Shown: in pieces, positions 60,586-64,000 of the stretch | Numbering within the stretch: position 1 is the stretch's first letter | Layout of the letters: each line of letters opens with the position of its first letter | Assembly: GCA_009760855.2 (NCBI GenBank) | Contig: WPIO01000033.1 | Location: forward strand, 4,197,001-4,261,000 | Source of the DNA: Cristatella mucedo | Taxonomy: Eukaryota > Bryozoa > Phylactolaemata > Cristatellidae | DNA: 64,000 nt | Direction of reading: 5' to 3' | Position numbers and translations under genes: made by a program | The notes under the pieces: generated by a model | Seen by the model: only the letters and a program-made list of their open reading frames with translations | Database searches by the model: none | Told to the model about the DNA's origin: nothing

Positions 60586-61832
60586 CCAAATGCAAAAGAT
60601 CATCTGAGGTACCTCTGAAATATGGGGTACCTCAGGGCTCCGTGCTAGGTCCGGTTCTTTTCACCGTTTATACTCTCCCTCTTGCTGATGTGATTGACAA
60701 GCACAACCTAGGCTTTCACTTCTATGCAAACGACACTCAGCTGTACCTTTGCTTTGATCTCTCCCAGCCTTCGAGCACCTCGGATTCTCTCAACTCACTA
60801 CTTTTTCTACCAGAGCATGTATTGATAACATCTGCACATGGATGGCAGCAAATTTTCTTAAACTAAACGATGATAAAACTAACTTACTAGTTATGGGCAA
60901 ACCCAGTGTGATTCAGAGATTGGAAAGGCTGACTCTCAAAATTGGCTCTACCAGCAAATCTCCTGTTGAATCAGCTAGAAATCTAGGTGTCATATTCCAA
61001 AGCGACCTCTCGTTAGACGACCACATCAGCTCCACAGTCAAATCTGCCTATTTTCAGCTTCATAACATTGCTAAAATTCGGGCTTGTTTAGATAAGGATA
61101 TCACGTCTAAGTTAGTCCATGCATTCGTGACATCCTGTCTCGACTTCTGCAACTCACTGCTTACTGGCCTACCGGCATGTGCGATCAGGTGATTGCAGCT
61201 GGTGCAAAACTCGGCAGCTAGGCTTGTTTGTCGTGAGCGTCGCAGTTGCCACATCACACCACTTCTCACCGCCCTGCACTGGCTACCAGTCAAGCAAAGG
61301 ATTGACTTAAAAGTTTAGTCACTCACTTTTAGGCCCCTTCATTCTTTGGCTCCAGCCTATCTTTAATATCTACTCCTCCACCAGGCCACGCATCGTACCA
61401 CCCGCTTTTCGGAATCCAACAGTCTGGAAATACCTCGTACAAACCTCAAATCCTTTGGAGACCGTGCATTTAGTTCGTATGCTCCCAAAGCCTGGAACTC
61501 CATCCGACTTTCGTCACGACATCTCCTGACTTGACCACATTTAAAAAGAACTTTAAAAAACACACCTACTTAGGACAGCATTTAGTGGGTCCCTGTGATT
61601 CGTCCTTGATGTGCTTATGCGTGCTGACACTGTGCATGCTGCCACTAACCACATTTGCATGTTGACCCTGTGCATGTCACCCCTTACCATGTTATTCATT
61701 TTGTTTGTTTATCAAGCATGATATTACTCACCATTCAATTGCATTTCCCTTTGCAGCAAATGTAAAACACCTAGAGAGAGACTGAGTTCTCAGAAGGTGC
61801 TCTATCAAGTGCATTATTATTATTATTATTAA
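60586..61832 (+). mobile_element. LINE family A, ORF2 C-terminal half and 3' end
   Basis: Starts [18 protein letters not shown]. The catalytic box reads [12 protein letters not shown], so the first Asp of YADD is Asn. A frame change near 60800 separates it from [20 protein letters not shown] and the downstream AYFQLHNIAKIRACLDKD. It ends with the full 3' UTR, hairpin and (ATT)n tail. Confidence 0.9.
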
Positions 61833-62689
61833 GTATTTGGACAGTCAGATTATCTTAATCATAAGCTTTTCCAAAGCCAACCCAGCTGAACTATAGCCGG
61901 AAAAAAGGTTATGTCAGCGAATCATTGGATTCTTAAGTATGAATTGCCACCATAATGGAGCAAGTGGTGGACACTATGCCAAAAAAATTAGCTAAAACCC
62001 ATTTTAAGCTCCGTTAAATGGCAGTTTGGCTAAGATAGAGTGCTGACAAATGACCTCTTCATCATCTCATGCCGGAACTGAAAGGCTGTGGACGAGCCAG
62101 AATTTATAACAAGCCTACTGAGCACCATTTATTTTGCCAGGCAAAGCCTGCCAGCAATGCAGAAGGTCACCGAGTTGTTAGGCTTTGTGAGTAGTAACAA
62201 TATGGCTCAGTACAAGTCTGGTCACTCGGTACCATTAAATCGCTACTACTTTGTCAATTCCGAAGTGCACAGTTTCGTGCAACCTGAGGAAGGTAGTAAA
62301 GACTGGGAGTACCGAATGATCCATAGTCGGCGGGCCTTGTCAAAACTTGGCAAAAAAACACTGCCCTGAAGTTGAAGGCGTTAAAGAACCTGCTTCGACG
62401 AAGATTCATGCTTAAAGTCCGATAGCACGGCCAGGAAAGATAGCGTCAGAAGGTGATTAGATTATGCTAGTCTGCATTCTCGAATCGCTACGAAAATACC
62501 ATCGTGTTCGCAAAGTATGAAGGTACACCATTAACAGTGGGCCATGGCTCACATGCTCTGGACTCCCAGACATTGGGCTAGAGCAATAATGAGTGATGAA
62601 AGCTAATTAGAAAGAATTAGAATTAGAAAGAGCTAATTAATGCTCTTTTCGAACTGCAAAAGGGTTTACACGTATCAGAAACCCATTTT
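61833..62689. other. Unique sequence between LINEs
   Basis: Apart from the unrecognised frame at 62088-62369 nothing is seen. No ankyrin-repeat exon was found on the minus strand. Confidence 0.4.
62088..62369 (+). other. Unrecognised open frame, 93 codons
   Basis: A plus-strand frame beginning at a GTG encodes DEPEFITSLLSTIYFARQSL and VPLNRYYFVNSEVHSFVQPE, then KDWEYRMIHSRRALSKLGKK and a stop. Its balanced, non-repetitive composition is more protein-like than its neighbours. There is no upstream ATG and no clear acceptor, and I recognise no domain. It could be a transposase or host-gene relic, or chance. Confidence 0.25.
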
Positions 62690-63665
62690 TATGCAATCTC
62701 ATTCTGTAACTCAACAAAGCCACACAAACTAAGTGGGTGTCACATAGGAGAATTTTCTATAGTGTACTTAAGCCTAAGCGGCATACAGTAACCAACAGAC
62801 TTCATCTCACGAAACAATGAGAAAGTGAGAAGTATTGCTGAGTCAGGAGGGCAGTTGAGGTGGTGAGTAGCATAGAAGTGGCAGCTCAGGACAGCTGTAA
62901 AGGATGTGCCTGAGTCGGTAACAAGAGAGTAGATGTCGTTGAGTAAGAATTGTGGAAGTGAATTCCACAGTCTAGGACCTGCAGGGCAAAAGCTTCTGTT
63001 GCCAACGGTCTTTAATCGGAGGAATGGAGCAGCTAATCATGTATCCGTAGAGGGTCTGGAGGCACAAGAGGGCTGAAACTTATGCAACAGTCCAACTAAG
63101 TATGAAGGAGCCAAGAGAGGGTGGGCTTCGTGGACTAGTGCGAGAATTTTGCTCTGTATCTGCTGATCCACTGGGAGCCATCGAAGCTCCTTCAACAAAA
63201 GAAACACATAGCTGAATCTCTGGGATTTGCTGACTAGCCAGAGGCGTTTTTCGGTTGCTCAGCCACAACAGAATTGCAGGAGTCCAGCCTAGACAGAACC
63301 AGGGAGCTAGTTTAATGTTTAGCAAGCCACCCTGGTAGACAGTCCTTAATCTTAGAAAAGAGAAAAGGTGTAATGGCTAGCTGTGCTCTTAATGAAACTT
63401 GCAAAATTTAAGGAGTTACCATAGAGGATACCTATATTTCTAGCACATCGTGATAGTCGCACAACATCACCTGTGAGTCAAGCTGCATGCTTGTGGTATC
63501 CTATGAGTATGAGTTTGGTTTTATCGGCACTAAGTTTAAGGAAATTGGCTGAAAGTAAAGACGGAATGTCTGCAAGGCAAGCATTAGTTTATCAGTCACT
63601 TTAGCATATTCTGGTGGTTTAAACGACAAACACAGCTGAGTATGGTCCTCACCCACATGCCTGCA
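62690..63665 (-). mobile_element. LINE family B, ORF2 C-terminal region and 3' end
   Basis: Minus strand: ANFLKLSADKTKLILIGYHK (about 63470-63550), then RLSRCARNIGIL, then the C-terminal region to the family 3' end (TTTGTTGAGTTACAGAATGA) at 62690. Several stops. Confidence 0.82.
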
Positions 63666-63769
63666 CCAAGCAGTCATTCGGGGAGGGGAGTGTCAATGGT
63701 ATGGAGGTGCTTCAGTAGCAATGGTGTTGGAATCCTGCTCGTATACCATACATCGTGACCCAAAACGTC

Positions 63770-63845
63770 TATTAAAAACTCCATTTGATACAACTGATCA
63801 CTGGATCCTTCTGGAGTGCCTCTTAACACGCCTATTTATCAAAGT
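63770..63845 (+). mobile_element. LINE RT motif fragment
   Basis: Plus strand encodes FDTTDHWILLECLLTRL, the AFDTIDHxxLLxRL block of L2-like RT, opposite in orientation to the adjacent family B copy. The rest to the window end is not recognised. Confidence 0.55.
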
Positions 63846-64000
63846 ACAGCAATAAAATGGGTTAGGTGCTAGCTCAGTGAGAGACGTCAGAATGTAAATG
63901 CAAATAGCATTGCATCGTCCGAAGAGCCTGTTAGTAGTTTTTAACAATTTGTCTGAGTCCTGTTACCCTCCGAGGAACAGTTATGGACTAGCCGAGTCAG

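Noticed and set aside
58875-61832. Twin-priming inversion: a 5' LINE half in minus orientation followed by a 3' half in plus orientation
   Set aside because: The halves overlap by about 33 residues with clearly different sequence ([18 protein letters not shown] against [18 protein letters not shown]) and 0.7 kb of unrelated sequence separates them. Two independent insertions fit better.

Overview
This is a eukaryotic, almost certainly animal, genomic window. It holds exon-sized coding islands separated by long introns full of retrotransposon debris, tRNA-derived SINEs, Tc1/mariner remnants and long dinucleotide repeats. Operons, bacterial ribosome-binding sites, rRNA and CRISPR arrays are absent. 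The species cannot be named from sequence alone. The L2/CR1-type LINEs, tRNA SINEs and compact GT-AG introns suit an invertebrate metazoan, but that is an inference.

The main content is one large minus-strand gene spanning at least 5.07-58.4 kb. I assembled it by hand from reading frames, splice signals and intron phase. In transcript order the exons lie at 58.4, 57.1, 55.0-54.5, 50.7, 36.8, 32.7, 14.6, 13.6, 7.2 and 5.1 kb. Most junctions agree in phase; the exceptions are the two joins around 50.7 kb, where the upstream 3' end and the 36.8 kb acceptor are unresolved. The exons encode, in order, a tail leaving a presumed ankyrin region, a linker rich in YxxP tyrosine motifs, a proline/lysine-rich segment, a Ser/Arg-rich segment, a first SAM domain split over two exons, and most of a second SAM domain. 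This order matches the ANKS1 (Odin) family: ankyrin repeats - linker - SAM - SAM - PTB. The ankyrin repeats should lie beyond 64 kb. The end of SAM2 and the PTB domain should lie below 5 kb or outside the window; one weak exon candidate touches the left edge.

Introns and flanks are filled by two main L2-like LINE families. Family A has an (ATT)n tail and a 3'-terminal hairpin. Family B ends in a conserved purine-rich tail. All copies are fragments, and several carry visible stops or a damaged catalytic motif. There are also two tRNA-derived SINE families (A, and B, whose tail is copied from the family A LINE), two Tc1/mariner remnants, and microsatellites (AT, AG, AC, ACAG, CT, GT). Several insertions are nested (a SINE in a Tc1 element; a SINE and a LINE tail in a LINE), giving relative ages. 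A GC-rich block at 19-21 kb, inside the intron upstream of the SAM exons, has no assigned function.
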